From: Planctomycetales bacterium
GTDB lineage: Bacteria; Planctomycetota; Planctomycetia; Planctomycetales; Planctomycetaceae
Length of the DNA: 64,000 bases
Direction of reading: 5' to 3'
NCBI GenBank assembly: GCA_026400835.1
Contig: JAPLOA010000070.1
Span: 82,984-146,983 of the forward strand
Shown piece by piece: positions 36,180 through 45,436 of this stretch. Within the stretch, counting starts at the first letter, position 1, and the number at the start of each line of letters is the position of its first letter. The position numbers and the translations under genes are program-made. The notes under the pieces are model-generated. The model saw only the letters and a list, made by a program, of their open reading frames with translations, searched no databases and had not been told where the DNA came from.

Positions 36180-38456
36180 ATGAGCAACCCGCCGAAGAGT
36201 CAGACTCCGGAGCAATTTGCTGCGGCTTTGCGAGTTCGAACGGAAGAGGCTGTCGCTGCTTCTGTTCATCATGCATCGCTCTCACAGCAATACTTGACGC
36301 TTGCACAAAAGTTCTCTGCGCTGGCAGAGCAGGCCATTGGAAATCCGGCTGCGGTCACTTTGTCTGTTCAGCAACTTGAACGAGAGGCCGCGACAGGTGC
36401 GCCAGCTGGACCAATTGGCATTCAGCAGCAGATCGTTTCGAAACAAAATGCTGGACTGGGGGCCGAAACGAATACTGGTCCCCATTTCTCCGTGGCATCG
36501 TCGACAGCTTCATCGACGACAGCGGCATCGACGATCACGACAAGTTCGGTTGCTGACACTCGTTCTGCGGCAGCGAGTGAAAAGTCACTCTTCTTTTCTC
36601 CGCCAGCGAGACTGGCGGCTGCCGGGGCGATTGTTGAAACTCCTGCCCAGACCGGTCCGATTTCAAACGTTCCCGGCGAGAGCAAGGAAGATCCTGTTTC
36701 GGGAAGCCGTAACGCTGGTGATGGATCGCAATTACCGACTTCGAAGAGGAGTGTTCCAAAGAAACGACGTGCGCGAATATCGTTGCGAAAGATTATCGAG
36801 CGGGCAAGATTGGTCACTTTGGAGCAGGCTGAGCGAGTCCGAGTCAGAGCCCGAAAATCCGATTTAAAGCCAAAGCTGCGAACCACGACCGAGGAAGTGA
36901 AACTTGAACTGAAGCGGAGTCGTCGGCCTGCGGCAATCAGTACTGCATTGACAGGGCTGGTGATGTTTCTGTTGACACTTGCAAGGCTGGAGATCGTGGA
37001 AGAAGTGACTCTGCCTCCGCTGGTGGCCGGGTTCTCTGAGACAATTGAGCCCGTCGAAGAATCGTTACCGATCGAGCCGCCTGCTGAAGAAGTGGGAAAA
37101 CAGCTCGAGCAGCCGATCGAAGAGCCTCCGGAAGAAATGGTGGAGGAGCCGGAGCCGGAACTTGAGCCCGCTCCAGAGCCACTACCGGAGCCAATGCCTG
37201 TTGCTGAAACAGAGATGGCTGAAACAGAGTTGCCGGATACGCCCGATGGAACAATCGCTGCGGGATCGAGTAGTGCCGAGGGTGCAACCGCGTCGGCTGT
37301 TGATCATCGCAGTGATACAGGCCGGAAGCTAATGGTGGAGAAATACGGTGGTTCCGCTGCAAGTGAATCTGCCGTGGGGCATGCTCTGGAGTGGCTTGCG
37401 GCGAGACAACGAGCGAACGGCACATGGGACTTTATTGATGTGGGTCCCTGTCGAAATCCCGGGACAGTTAATAATCCGATAGGCGGAACCGCCTATGCCT
37501 TGTTGCCCTTTCTTGCGGCCGGACAGACGCACAAAGACGGGCAGTATCGCAAGTCGGTGTTGGCAGGTCTGGAGTTTTTGACATCTATTGGCGTGACTGC
37601 ACCTGCGGGATATGACCTTCGAGGAGTTATCAACAAAGCCGATGACGATGAGGACCCGAATTACGCTTACTACGTTCATGGGGCCGCGACTCTGGCTTTG
37701 TGCGAAGCCTATGGGATGACCAAAGATCGCAAGCTGAAGCCTTTCGCGGAAGGTGCGGTGAAGTTTCTGGTCAATTCGCAGGATCCTCGCGGAGGAGGCT
37801 GGCGTTACAATCCACAGCAGCCGGGATCGACATCGGCTACGGCAATTCAGTTGATGGCATTAAAGGCTGGAGAGAAGGCTGGCATCAAAGTGCCGGACGT
37901 GACATGGAAAGGTGTGACTTATTACCTGGACAGTGTCGCTGTCGATGGGGAAGGGCGATATGGATACGAGATCGAGAAGAAGTCCTATGCGATCTCGGTG
38001 ACTTCCATGGCTTTACTCAGCCGTATGTATCTCGGGAAGAATCGTGATGACAACGACCTTCGCGCAGGTGTTGCGCTGATCGACAAGCGTGGCCCTTACG
38101 ACAATCTCTATTACAACTATTTTGCCACGCAAGTAATGAAGAATTGGGGTGGAGCCGAGTGGGATCGCTGGAACGGGCGATTGCGAGATGACTTGATCGC
38201 CTGGCAGGGAGTTGAGGGCGACGAAAAAGGCAGTTGGGCGCCGCGCGATCGTGACGACTACAGCAGAGCCGGTGGAAGATTATTGACGACATGTCTTGCG
38301 ACGCTGACTCTGGAAGTCTACTACCGCTATAAGCCGTTGTTGCCAGAACCGGCAGAAGCAGGAAGTGCTGAAACCACATCCATCTCAGCGTCTGCTCCGA
38401 AAGTTCGTGAGTCGGAATCGGTTGATCCGGGTCAGGACCCGAAAGAACCGAAGTAG
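36180..38456 (+). CDS. Membrane-anchored squalene/terpene-cyclase-fold repeat protein
   Basis: A 758-residue protein. Residues 1-190 are Ser/Ala-rich and polar, and 195-250 are highly basic (KKRRARISLRKIIERA). One transmembrane helix lies at about 250-270 (ISTALTGLVMFLLTLAR). A Glu/Pro-rich stretch follows (285-345). The folded part (about 395-735) has alpha/alpha-toroid repeats of the prenyltransferase/squalene-oxidase type: ALEWLAARQRANGTWDF, SVLAGLEFLTSI, AVKFLVNSQDPRGGGWRYNP and GSWAPRDRDDYSRAGG. No DxDD cyclase motif is seen, so enzymatic cyclisation is unlikely. It probably acts at the cell surface. The function is unknown. Confidence 0.82.
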   Translation: MSNPPKSQTPEQFAAALRVRTEEAVAASVHHASLSQQYLTLAQKFSALAEQAIGNPAAVTLSVQQLEREAATGAPAGPIGIQQQIVSKQNAGLGAETNTGPHFSVASSTASSTTAASTITTSSVADTRSAAASEKSLFFSPPARLAAAGAIVETPAQTGPISNVPGESKEDPVSGSRNAGDGSQLPTSKRSVPKKRRARISLRKIIERARLVTLEQAERVRVRARKSDLKPKLRTTTEEVKLELKRSRRPAAISTALTGLVMFLLTLARLEIVEEVTLPPLVAGFSETIEPVEESLPIEPPAEEVGKQLEQPIEEPPEEMVEEPEPELEPAPEPLPEPMPVAETEMAETELPDTPDGTIAAGSSSAEGATASAVDHRSDTGRKLMVEKYGGSAASESAVGHALEWLAARQRANGTWDFIDVGPCRNPGTVNNPIGGTAYALLPFLAAGQTHKDGQYRKSVLAGLEFLTSIGVTAPAGYDLRGVINKADDDEDPNYAYYVHGAATLALCEAYGMTKDRKLKPFAEGAVKFLVNSQDPRGGGWRYNPQQPGSTSATAIQLMALKAGEKAGIKVPDVTWKGVTYYLDSVAVDGEGRYGYEIEKKSYAISVTSMALLSRMYLGKNRDDNDLRAGVALIDKRGPYDNLYYNYFATQVMKNWGGAEWDRWNGRLRDDLIAWQGVEGDEKGSWAPRDRDDYSRAGGRLLTTCLATLTLEVYYRYKPLLPEPAEAGSAETTSISASAPKVRESESVDPGQDPKEPK

Positions 38457-38532
38457 CTTTGCCTCCATAGAATTCTATGATTCACATCTGCCTGAGTGAT
38501 GTGGTCAAGATTCTGAGAGTGCCGAGTGAAAA

Positions 38533-39663
38533 ATGAGCAGTCCGTCCGTTACCCGAAATGTAGACGACCAGACGAATTCGACACCGCGATTGCAGTCGCT
38601 TGATGCACTGCGCGGTTTCGACATGTTCTGGATCGCTGGTGGGGATGCGTTGGCCACAAGTTTTCTGGGTCGACTCAATTCACCGGCAGCCATTCGACTC
38701 AAGTCTCAATTCGAGCATGTGGAGTGGGAGGGTTTCCGATTTTACGATCTGATTTTCCCACTCTTCATGTTTCTGGTGGGATGTGTGATTCCGTTTTCGT
38801 TGGAGAAGTTTCGGGATGATCCCAAGTCTGCTTATGGACGAATTCTCCGCCGGACAGCAGCGCTATTTGCGTTGGGCTTGATCTGCAATGGTCTTTTGAA
38901 GTTCGACTTCGGTAATCTTCGATACGCGGGAGTCCTGCAGAGAATTGCTGTGTGTTACGGCATCACTGCAGTGTTGTTTTTGAATTTCAGGATCCGTGGT
39001 CAGATTATAGTGGCTGCTGCAATTTTGCTGGGCTACTGGGGGCTGTTGACTTTCGTTCCCGTACCGGGCGGCGTTGCCGGAGATTATTCGAAAAATGGCA
39101 ATCTTGCGGGCTACCTGGATCGAAGTTGGCTGCCCGGGAGAATCATGGAGCAGTACTACGGCTACGGCGACAACGAAGGAATTCTGTCCACAATACCGGC
39201 TATTGTGACGGTGATGCTGGGAGTTTTTGCCGGGCTGTGGCTGAAGAGTTCTCGATCTGATTGGGCAAAAATCGGAGGGCTGTTCGCCTGTGGAGTTTCA
39301 TGCGTTGTTCTTGGCACATTGTGGGGGCGAAGTTTTCCAGTCATCAAAAATCTCTGGACCAGTTCTTTCGTGCTGGTTGCGGGAGGCTGGAGTCTGTTGT
39401 TGCTCTGTGTCTTTTACACAATCATAGATGTCGTTCGATGGCAGAAGTGGTCATTCTTCTGGACTGTCATCGGCATGAATGCCATCGTGATGTACATCGC
39501 GCCGCGGTTCATCGATTTCGACCGGATGGCTGTGTTCTTCTTAGGTGGCGTTGTGCGGTTGAGTGATGGCGGGGGCGAATTCCTGCTTGAAGTGGGAAGT
39601 ATGGGGGCCAAATGGCTTTTTCTGTACTACCTGTATCGCAGCCGAATTTTTCTCAGGCTATGA
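38533..39663 (+). CDS. Heparan-alpha-glucosaminide N-acetyltransferase-like (NagX/DUF5009) membrane protein
   Basis: A 376-residue polytopic membrane protein with about ten hydrophobic helices. RLQSLDALRGFDMFWI near the N-terminus, the conserved acyltransferase-type Asp-Arg in SLDALRGFD, IFPLFMFLVGCVIPFSL, and the later GMNAIVMY segment fit the NagX/HGSNAT-like family. These proteins are predicted to move acetyl groups onto amino sugars across the membrane. The substrate is inferred only from the family. It converges on gluQ, with 38 bases between the stop codons. Confidence 0.85.
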   Translation: MSSPSVTRNVDDQTNSTPRLQSLDALRGFDMFWIAGGDALATSFLGRLNSPAAIRLKSQFEHVEWEGFRFYDLIFPLFMFLVGCVIPFSLEKFRDDPKSAYGRILRRTAALFALGLICNGLLKFDFGNLRYAGVLQRIAVCYGITAVLFLNFRIRGQIIVAAAILLGYWGLLTFVPVPGGVAGDYSKNGNLAGYLDRSWLPGRIMEQYYGYGDNEGILSTIPAIVTVMLGVFAGLWLKSSRSDWAKIGGLFACGVSCVVLGTLWGRSFPVIKNLWTSSFVLVAGGWSLLLLCVFYTIIDVVRWQKWSFFWTVIGMNAIVMYIAPRFIDFDRMAVFFLGGVVRLSDGGGEFLLEVGSMGAKWLFLYYLYRSRIFLRL

Positions 39664-39701
39664 ATGGACTCAGCCTTGGCTATGGCTGTCCATCAGTATT
39701 T

Positions 39702-40562
39702 TTAATTGTACGGCATGTCTGTGAAGAGCTTCGCACGAAGTTCTTCGGCCGTGATTCCACGATCTCGTATCGATCGCAGGCTTTCGGCATCGTCCCGTTT
39801 GGCGAGACGTTTTCCATTGTTATCGCAGATGAGTTTATGATGATGGTATTCGGGAGTCGGCAGGACCAGTAATGACTGCAGAACTCTTTGGATGTGAGTC
39901 GCGCTGAAGAGATCCATTCCGCGTGTCACACGAGTAATGCCTTGAAGCGCATCATCATGAACGACCGCCAGATGATAGCTCGATCCGATATCTTTACGGA
40001 TCAGAACGATATCCCCGAAGATCTCCGGCCTCGCCGTCTGCCAGCCTTTTGCGAGGTCTCGCCATTTCAGGTCAGAGCCTGTGATCCTGATCGCTTTTTC
40101 AAGATCCAGTCTGAGAGCAAATGACTGTCCTGAGGCGATGCGGTCGTCACGTTCTGCGGGGGAAAGGTGTTTACAAGTTCCGGGATAAACGGGGCCATCG
40201 GGGCCATGTGGCGCGCCTCCGGCGGCGTTGATTTCCTGCTGGATGTCTTTTCGAGTGCAGAAGCAGGGATAGAGCAGACCCTTTTGTTGCAGGGAATCAG
40301 CCGTTGTTGCGAAATCCGATAGGTGCTCTGACTGTCGACGGACTGGGAGTTCCCAGGTGATTCCCAGCCAGGCCAGGTCCTCTTCAATGGCGGTTTCGAA
40401 TTCCGGCCGACATCGAGTGAAGTCGAGATCTTCGATCCTGAGGATAAACGGTCCCTCAGATCTCCGGGCGGATTCATAGGCGAATAAGGCTGAAAATGCG
40501 TGGCCAGTGTGGAGCAGGCCTGTCGGGCTGGGGGCGAATCTGGTTACGATGGGTTCGGTCAT
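39702..40562 (-). CDS. gluQ: Glutamyl-Q tRNA(Asp) synthetase
   Basis: A 286-residue truncated GluRS-like protein lacking the anticodon-binding domain. RFAPSPTGLLHTGHAF carries the HIGH-like motif and RLAKRDDAESL the KMSKS-like one. The zinc site is visible as CFCTRKDI with YPGTCKHL downstream. It attaches glutamate to queuosine-34 of tRNA-Asp. It is the only minus-strand gene among plus-strand neighbours here. Its presence agrees with queG at 34955. Confidence 0.94.
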   Translation of the reverse strand: MTEPIVTRFAPSPTGLLHTGHAFSALFAYESARRSEGPFILRIEDLDFTRCRPEFETAIEEDLAWLGITWELPVRRQSEHLSDFATTADSLQQKGLLYPCFCTRKDIQQEINAAGGAPHGPDGPVYPGTCKHLSPAERDDRIASGQSFALRLDLEKAIRITGSDLKWRDLAKGWQTARPEIFGDIVLIRKDIGSSYHLAVVHDDALQGITRVTRGMDLFSATHIQRVLQSLLVLPTPEYHHHKLICDNNGKRLAKRDDAESLRSIRDRGITAEELRAKLFTDMPYN

Positions 40563-40824
40563 GTTCTTTTGCTGGCGACGGGACTGCCCGGGTCATTCAG
40601 GACAGATTAGGCATGAATCTCCTGAGGTGGGAAAGGCACTGCGGGTCTGGATTCAAGTCTCTCTGTTGTCTCAGGCGGGAGAATAACGGTACTACGAAAT
40701 TTGCGAAACTCAGGGTCCAGCCGGTCGACAGCTTTAAGCTCCACCGATCGCTTGGTAGATTTCACGAACAAACGTGTTTTTCAACTGCGGTCGTTCTACG
40801 CGCGGACCCTGGGAGAATTTTGGC

Positions 40825-41964
40825 ATGGCAAGTCGTCCTGCGAAGCTGGTACTGGCGAACGGGAAAATCTATACCGGAACAGCCTTTGGTGCAGACGGCG
40901 AAGTGCACGGGGAAGTTGTATTCAATACGAGTATGACCGGGTATCAGGAGATTTTGACAGATCCCTCGTACAACGGTCAGATTGTCACGATGACCTATCC
41001 ACTGATTGGAAACTATGGAGTCAATCAGGAGGATGTTGAAAGCAAGGGGCTGTTCCTTAAAGGTTTTATCGTCAAAGAGTTATGCGAGATTCCCAGTAAC
41101 TATCGATCGTCGGAATCATTGGATAGTTATCTCAAGCGAAACGGGATCGTCGGGATTCAGGGCATTGATACTCGATCATTGGTTCGTCAGATCCGCACAC
41201 AGGGTGCCATGAAAGGTGTTCTGTCGACCGTGGATCTGGACGACGCTTCTTTGTTGAAAAAGGTTCAGGAGGCTCCTGGTCTGGTGGGTCGCGACCTTGT
41301 TCAGGAAGTGATGCCTCAGGAGTCCTGTGGTTGGGATACACCGCTCAGTGCACTTGGCAGGCCGTCGGACTATGTGTCTGGTGCTGAGCGAACGGATGGT
41401 CCGCACGTCGTGGCCATTGATTACGGAATGAAGTGGAACATTGCTCGTTATCTTCGCGACGTGGGATGTCGAGTGACCGTGGTGCCGGGAACGGCAACGG
41501 CGGAGCAGATTCTGGCCCTTAATCCGGATGGAGTGTTTTTGTCGAATGGTCCGGGAGATCCGGAGCCATTGACTTACGCGATTGAAACTATTCAGGGCCT
41601 GCTGGGTAAGAAGCCTGTATTCGGGATCTGCCTTGGGCTGCAGTTGTTGGGCCTGGCCTTCGGAGGCAAGACTTACAAGCTTCGGTTCGGGCATCGCGGG
41701 GCCAATCAGCCGGTGCTGAACCGTCGAACCGGAAAAGTGGAAATTACATCACAGAACCATGGTTTTGCGGTCGATGCAGCCACTCTGCCGGATGATGTTG
41801 AAGTAACGCATGTGAATCTCAACGATCAGACAGTTGAGGGGATTCGCCATAAGGTCTATCAGGCTTTTGGTGTTCAGTATCATCCGGAAGCGGCCGCTGG
41901 ACCTCATGACAGTCACTACCTGTTCACTGAGTTTCTTGAAATGATGCAGGGTATTCCTGCCTGA
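40825..41964 (+). CDS. carA: Carbamoyl-phosphate synthase, small (glutaminase) subunit
   Basis: About 379 residues from the ATG at 40825, preceded by GGGAGA nine bases upstream; the frame open from 40774 has no better start. N-terminal domain: VLANGKIYTGTAFGADG, GEVVFNTSMTGYQEILTDPSY, GIQGIDTRSLVRQIR. C-terminal glutaminase: VVAIDYGMKWNIARYL, LSNGPGDPEP, the nucleophile in GICLGLQLLGLAFGG, HRGANQPV, TSQNHGFAV and VQYHPEAAAGPHD. It supplies ammonia for carbamoyl phosphate. carB is not in the window. Confidence 0.96.
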   Translation: MASRPAKLVLANGKIYTGTAFGADGEVHGEVVFNTSMTGYQEILTDPSYNGQIVTMTYPLIGNYGVNQEDVESKGLFLKGFIVKELCEIPSNYRSSESLDSYLKRNGIVGIQGIDTRSLVRQIRTQGAMKGVLSTVDLDDASLLKKVQEAPGLVGRDLVQEVMPQESCGWDTPLSALGRPSDYVSGAERTDGPHVVAIDYGMKWNIARYLRDVGCRVTVVPGTATAEQILALNPDGVFLSNGPGDPEPLTYAIETIQGLLGKKPVFGICLGLQLLGLAFGGKTYKLRFGHRGANQPVLNRRTGKVEITSQNHGFAVDAATLPDDVEVTHVNLNDQTVEGIRHKVYQAFGVQYHPEAAAGPHDSHYLFTEFLEMMQGIPA

Positions 41965-42066
41965 TGTTTCGGCTCATGTACCGATTTTTCGTGGCTGCTG
42001 ATGAACATCTGCGTGGTGCAGTCGATTTGTTAACCCACTTATTATTTGATCTTAAAGGTTCTTGAA

Positions 42067-42534
42067 ATGGCGCTTGAGCGAACTCTGATACTTGTGAAGC
42101 CAGATGGTGTGCAGCGACGTCTGATTGGGCGGATTGTTTCGCGAATTGAAGACAAGGGTTTGAGTATCGTCGGGATGAAGATGTTGCAGGTCACTCCAGA
42201 ACTGAGCAAGCAGCACTATGCCGAGCATGTCGCCAAGTCTTTTTACAAGGAACTGGAAGCCTTCATTACGTCAGGCCCGGTGGTGGCGATGGTTGTTGAA
42301 GGTCCGGAAGCCATTACTGTCATGAGGACGCTCATGGGAAAGACGAATGCGCGTGAGTCGGCACCGGGAACGATCCGTGGTGATCTTGGAGCAAGTCGCC
42401 AGATGAATCTGATCCATGGCAGCGATGGTCCCGATGCGGCCGCGAAAGAGATCGCAACCTATTTCCGATCAGAGGAGATTGTTTCAGCGGCGGATGCGTT
42501 GACAGCGCATTTATGGGCGAAGGAAGAGGAATAG
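42067..42534 (+). CDS. ndk: Nucleoside diphosphate kinase
   Basis: About 155 residues from the ATG at 42067 (MALERTLILVKPDGVQR), a few residues longer than the usual 140-150. It balances nucleoside triphosphate pools through a phosphohistidine. The catalytic site reads RQMNLIHGSDGPDAA, with the usual NxxHGSD. RLIGRIVSRIEDKGL, YAEHVAKSFYKELEAFI and SGPVVAMVVEG are all conserved. A strong terminator follows the gene. Confidence 0.97.
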   Translation: MALERTLILVKPDGVQRRLIGRIVSRIEDKGLSIVGMKMLQVTPELSKQHYAEHVAKSFYKELEAFITSGPVVAMVVEGPEAITVMRTLMGKTNARESAPGTIRGDLGASRQMNLIHGSDGPDAAAKEIATYFRSEEIVSAADALTAHLWAKEEE

Positions 42535-42615
42535 TCGACGAAGTACATTGCCGGCGTCTTCGGATGCTGCAGCGGTGTTGACATCGATTCTGCGAAACCA
42601 AATCCGATTTCAAGA

Positions 42616-42645
42616 GCCTGTCCCTCTCCGGGGCAGGCTTTTTTT
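42616..42645 (+). terminator. Rho-independent terminator of ndk
   Basis: GCCTGTCCC (42616-42624) and GGGGCAGGC (42630-42638) pair around a short loop, with one G-T pair, and are followed by seven T residues. Confidence 0.93.
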
Positions 42646-42857
42646 GTCCGGTGGACAGGTTTCAGTACGGTTGAGATGCAAAAAGCATTCAAATCTACTT
42701 GTTTTTGTGAGGGGTGATGCCGGAGAACAACAATTCGTTGAATTCTGAATGATCCGCACGCTGCTGATATCCGTCATGTTCGTACGGCTGGAGGGATTTC
42801 TCTGATTGTTACGGCAGGAACCCTTCAAGGTAGGGCGGATTTCGACCTACAGATCAC

Positions 42858-43346
42858 ATGGTGGTTTCTGTTTTCCTGACTCCAGTCAGAGTTTTCCCAT
42901 TGAAAAAAATCAATACAGCTCTGCAATGCGAAGTTTCCGGTGTGCACGTCAATAAGCGTGGAGTCTTCAGGCGAAGCGGCACTGCGGTTCTTGAAATGGC
43001 CGTTTCTCTTCCATTGCTGATTACGCTTGTCTTTGGCGGGATGGAAATGGCAAACGCCGTATTCCTGCGGCAGTCCATGAACATGGCGGCTTACGAGGCT
43101 GCCAAGGTCATTACTCGTCCGGGTTCCAATGAAGCGTTGGCTCGCACTCGGTGTCAGGAGATCATGACTGTTCGGAAAGTGAGTACGTATACGCTTACGT
43201 TCTCCCCAACCGTGACGACTGCAACGGCACGTGGAACTCAGGTGACAGTGACCTTATCAGCACCCGCTTCGAATCTGTCTTATGGTCCGATGCAGTTCAT
43301 GACCGGAACGACACTCAGCACAACTGTGGTGATGGTTCGGCTGTAG
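42858..43346 (+). CDS. TadE-like pilus-assembly protein
   Basis: Up to 162 residues from the ATG at 42858; the start is uncertain, and a TTG at 42900 is an alternative. Around residue 38 the TadE signature appears: RRSGTAVLEMAVSLPLLITL with the key Glu, then VFGGMEMANAVFLRQSMNMAAYEAAKV. A hydrophobic helix covers about 44-68. The rest is a Thr/Val-rich beta domain outside the membrane. TadE proteins are pseudopilins of Flp/Tad pili. It is first of three co-directional genes, followed by a TadG-like and a second TadE-like gene. Confidence 0.82.
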   Translation: MVVSVFLTPVRVFPLKKINTALQCEVSGVHVNKRGVFRRSGTAVLEMAVSLPLLITLVFGGMEMANAVFLRQSMNMAAYEAAKVITRPGSNEALARTRCQEIMTVRKVSTYTLTFSPTVTTATARGTQVTVTLSAPASNLSYGPMQFMTGTTLSTTVVMVRL

Positions 43347-43421
43347 TGAAATTTGCGATTTAGAAGTGCGTGGCGGCTTCGTGAGTCCGTCGAATGTGAG
43401 CTGTGATGAAAGGTTTTAGGT

Positions 43422-44642
43422 ATGAAACGGTTGTTTCGATTTCAGCGTCGCACTGATCATCAGCGACCCGGAGCGGCCCATGTGCTGATTGCCGCGATGC
43501 TGTTTACATTTGTGATGGTGGCGGCGATGACAGTCGATTTTGCCTATATGCAACTCATTCGAACTGAGTTGCGGACGGCCACGGATGCTGCAGCAAAGGC
43601 CGGTGCAGAAGCACTGGCCCGAACCCAGGATGGGAATGTGGCCAAGGCTGCGGCAGTTCAATATGCGGGGCTCAACAAAGTTGGTGGTCGTTCTTATGCG
43701 ATTACCACGAATGACGTAACGCTCGGCCGAGTCACCGGTCAGACGAATGGAACGTGGACATTCACTGCGAATGCCACGCCGTTCAACTCAGTTCGAGTGA
43801 ATGCGAGGATTGGCAATGGCGGGGTGACACCAGCGATGAATATGTTCTTTGCTCCGGCACTTGGACATGCTCCGTTTTCCACGGCAGCTCAGGCAACTGC
43901 AGGACAGCAGGAAGTTGAAGTCTGCCTGTGCATCGACCGTTCTGGCTCGATGATGTTCGATATGACTGGAAATGACTGGTCCTACCCATCGCCAAATCCG
44001 TTACTGTACTCGTCGGGTTTTTATCCGAACTCGATGTATCGGAACTACTGTTCGCCGCCGCAGACGACGGCCAGCCGGTGGGCCATCATGCGAAGCGCGG
44101 TGAATATTTTTCTGAATGAAGCCGGTCAGTTTGAGTACCCACCGCGTACAGCTCTTGTCACCTGGAGCAGTGCCATGACGCTTCCTTATCATCCATACAC
44201 GAGCTATACGCTCGTGGACACAGATCACAACCTGCCGGCGGCGGGCTCTTTTGTCTGGTCGACGAATCGAACTGCGATTGAGAACGTTATTGCAACTCGT
44301 TCCAATAGTGCGATCGGTGGAGGCACAACTCTTTCGGCAGGTCTTGACCGAGCTGTCGCAGTGCTGACGGGTGCAAATGGTCGAGCTTTATCCAACAAGG
44401 TCATTATTCTGTTAACTGATGGTCAGTGGAATGATGGGCGAGACCCGGTTCTTGCTGCACAGGATGCTGCTGCGGCCGGGGTCACCGTTCACTGTGTGAG
44501 CATGATGACATCCACTCAGGCGACACTGACGCAAGTGGCCAGTATTACAGGAGGCCAATACTACGCAACTCAAAATGCCGCTCAATTGCAGCAGGCCTTT
44601 CGTGACCTTGCCAAGCAGCTTCCGATCGTACTGACAGACTGA
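43422..44642 (+). CDS. TadG-like protein with von Willebrand factor A domain
   Basis: A 406-residue protein. After a basic N-terminus (RLFRFQRRTDHQRPGAAHV), a transmembrane helix spans about 22-42. The Tad-like linker TELRTATDAAAKAGAEALA follows. A vWA domain spans about 165-395, with the MIDAS metal motif DRSGSMM, the Thr in GGTTLSAGLDRAVAVL and the Asp in VIILLTDGQWNDG. It is a metal-dependent adhesion or assembly protein facing outward. It lies 75 bases after the first TadE and 32 before the second. Confidence 0.85.
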   Translation: MKRLFRFQRRTDHQRPGAAHVLIAAMLFTFVMVAAMTVDFAYMQLIRTELRTATDAAAKAGAEALARTQDGNVAKAAAVQYAGLNKVGGRSYAITTNDVTLGRVTGQTNGTWTFTANATPFNSVRVNARIGNGGVTPAMNMFFAPALGHAPFSTAAQATAGQQEVEVCLCIDRSGSMMFDMTGNDWSYPSPNPLLYSSGFYPNSMYRNYCSPPQTTASRWAIMRSAVNIFLNEAGQFEYPPRTALVTWSSAMTLPYHPYTSYTLVDTDHNLPAAGSFVWSTNRTAIENVIATRSNSAIGGGTTLSAGLDRAVAVLTGANGRALSNKVIILLTDGQWNDGRDPVLAAQDAAAAGVTVHCVSMMTSTQATLTQVASITGGQYYATQNAAQLQQAFRDLAKQLPIVLTD

Positions 44643-44674
44643 CTACCGCGGACTTGAAACATCAAGAGATCATC

Positions 44675-45082
44675 ATGAAGAACGTAAGAAACACGATTCA
44701 GTGCTCTCCGAGTTTAGACCCGGGACGAAGGGGGGTACTTACTGTTGAGTTTGCGATCGCTGCTCCCCTCATCTTTCTTCTGTTCCTTGGTGGATTGGAG
44801 TTGACGGCTCTGAATTTTGCTCGTCAAACCGCAGGGAATGCTTCTTACGAGGCCGCTCGCAAACTTATCATACCGGGTGGAACGGTGGCTCAGGCGCAGT
44901 CCGAGGGGTTGCGACAGATGAACATCGTGGGTCTGGGAACGGGCGCGAGTTGTACTGTTGTCAATGCCGCCACAACGGCGACTGCGACAGTGTCGGTTCC
45001 CGCCACCAACGTTTCGTGGGGATTAATGCGTTTTTGTGCGGGTTACAACATAACGCAGACGTGCACCCTCACTAAAGAATAA
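44675..45082 (+). CDS. Second TadE-like protein
   Basis: About 135 residues from the ATG at 44675 (MKNVRNTIQC). The core GRRGVLTVEFAIAAPLIFLLFLGGLEL carries the TadE Glu and the hydrophobic helix (about 22-44), followed by FARQTAGNASYEAARKLIIPGG, which matches the first TadE of this operon. The rest is a short Thr/Ala-rich domain with two Cys (CTVV and CAGYN) that may form a disulfide. It is last in the three-gene set. The prepilin peptidase, secretion ATPase and secretin of a full Tad system are not in the window. Confidence 0.85.
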   Translation: MKNVRNTIQCSPSLDPGRRGVLTVEFAIAAPLIFLLFLGGLELTALNFARQTAGNASYEAARKLIIPGGTVAQAQSEGLRQMNIVGLGTGASCTVVNAATTATATVSVPATNVSWGLMRFCAGYNITQTCTLTKE

Positions 45083-45436
45083 CTTCTTTTCTGTTAGTGA
45101 TCGCGAGTTGAGCGACGACGCCAGCCAGAGTTTGTCTGACAGCAATCAGGCAGTTTCCGGCTAACCTTTCCTTTTTCAAGCCTTTTTGGCTACTTGCCTC
45201 TTGTCAATTCTGGCTGAAGGTCGCAAAAACGCTGGCAACGCAGGTTTGCGTCGCCCCGCAATACTTTGCTGTGCTGATTCTCCGAATTTGGCTGCCGGTT
45301 AGAAGATGTCAAAGTTGCGGGTTTCTCTTTGTCGAAAGAACGGCAGCGATCGTGATTTGAATGAATTGCCAGGGATTGCTATTCTTCGCCCCTTCCGAAG
45401 TGGCATTCAAGTTCGAAGTCCGGAGATTATTGGCTC
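45083..45436. other. Intergenic region without a recognised gene
   Basis: It lies between the second TadE gene and the 29-codon gene, both plus. It holds a repeated A/T-rich pyrimidine stretch (CCTTTTTC, CCTTTTTG) near 45170-45190. An open frame from 45306 runs on through the small basic gene in another phase; I consider it non-coding. Confidence 0.4.

Noticed and set aside
36301..36867. Plus-strand frame of 188 codons, Arg/Ser-rich
   Set aside because: It is an alternative phase of the low-complexity N-terminus of the squalene-cyclase-fold protein.
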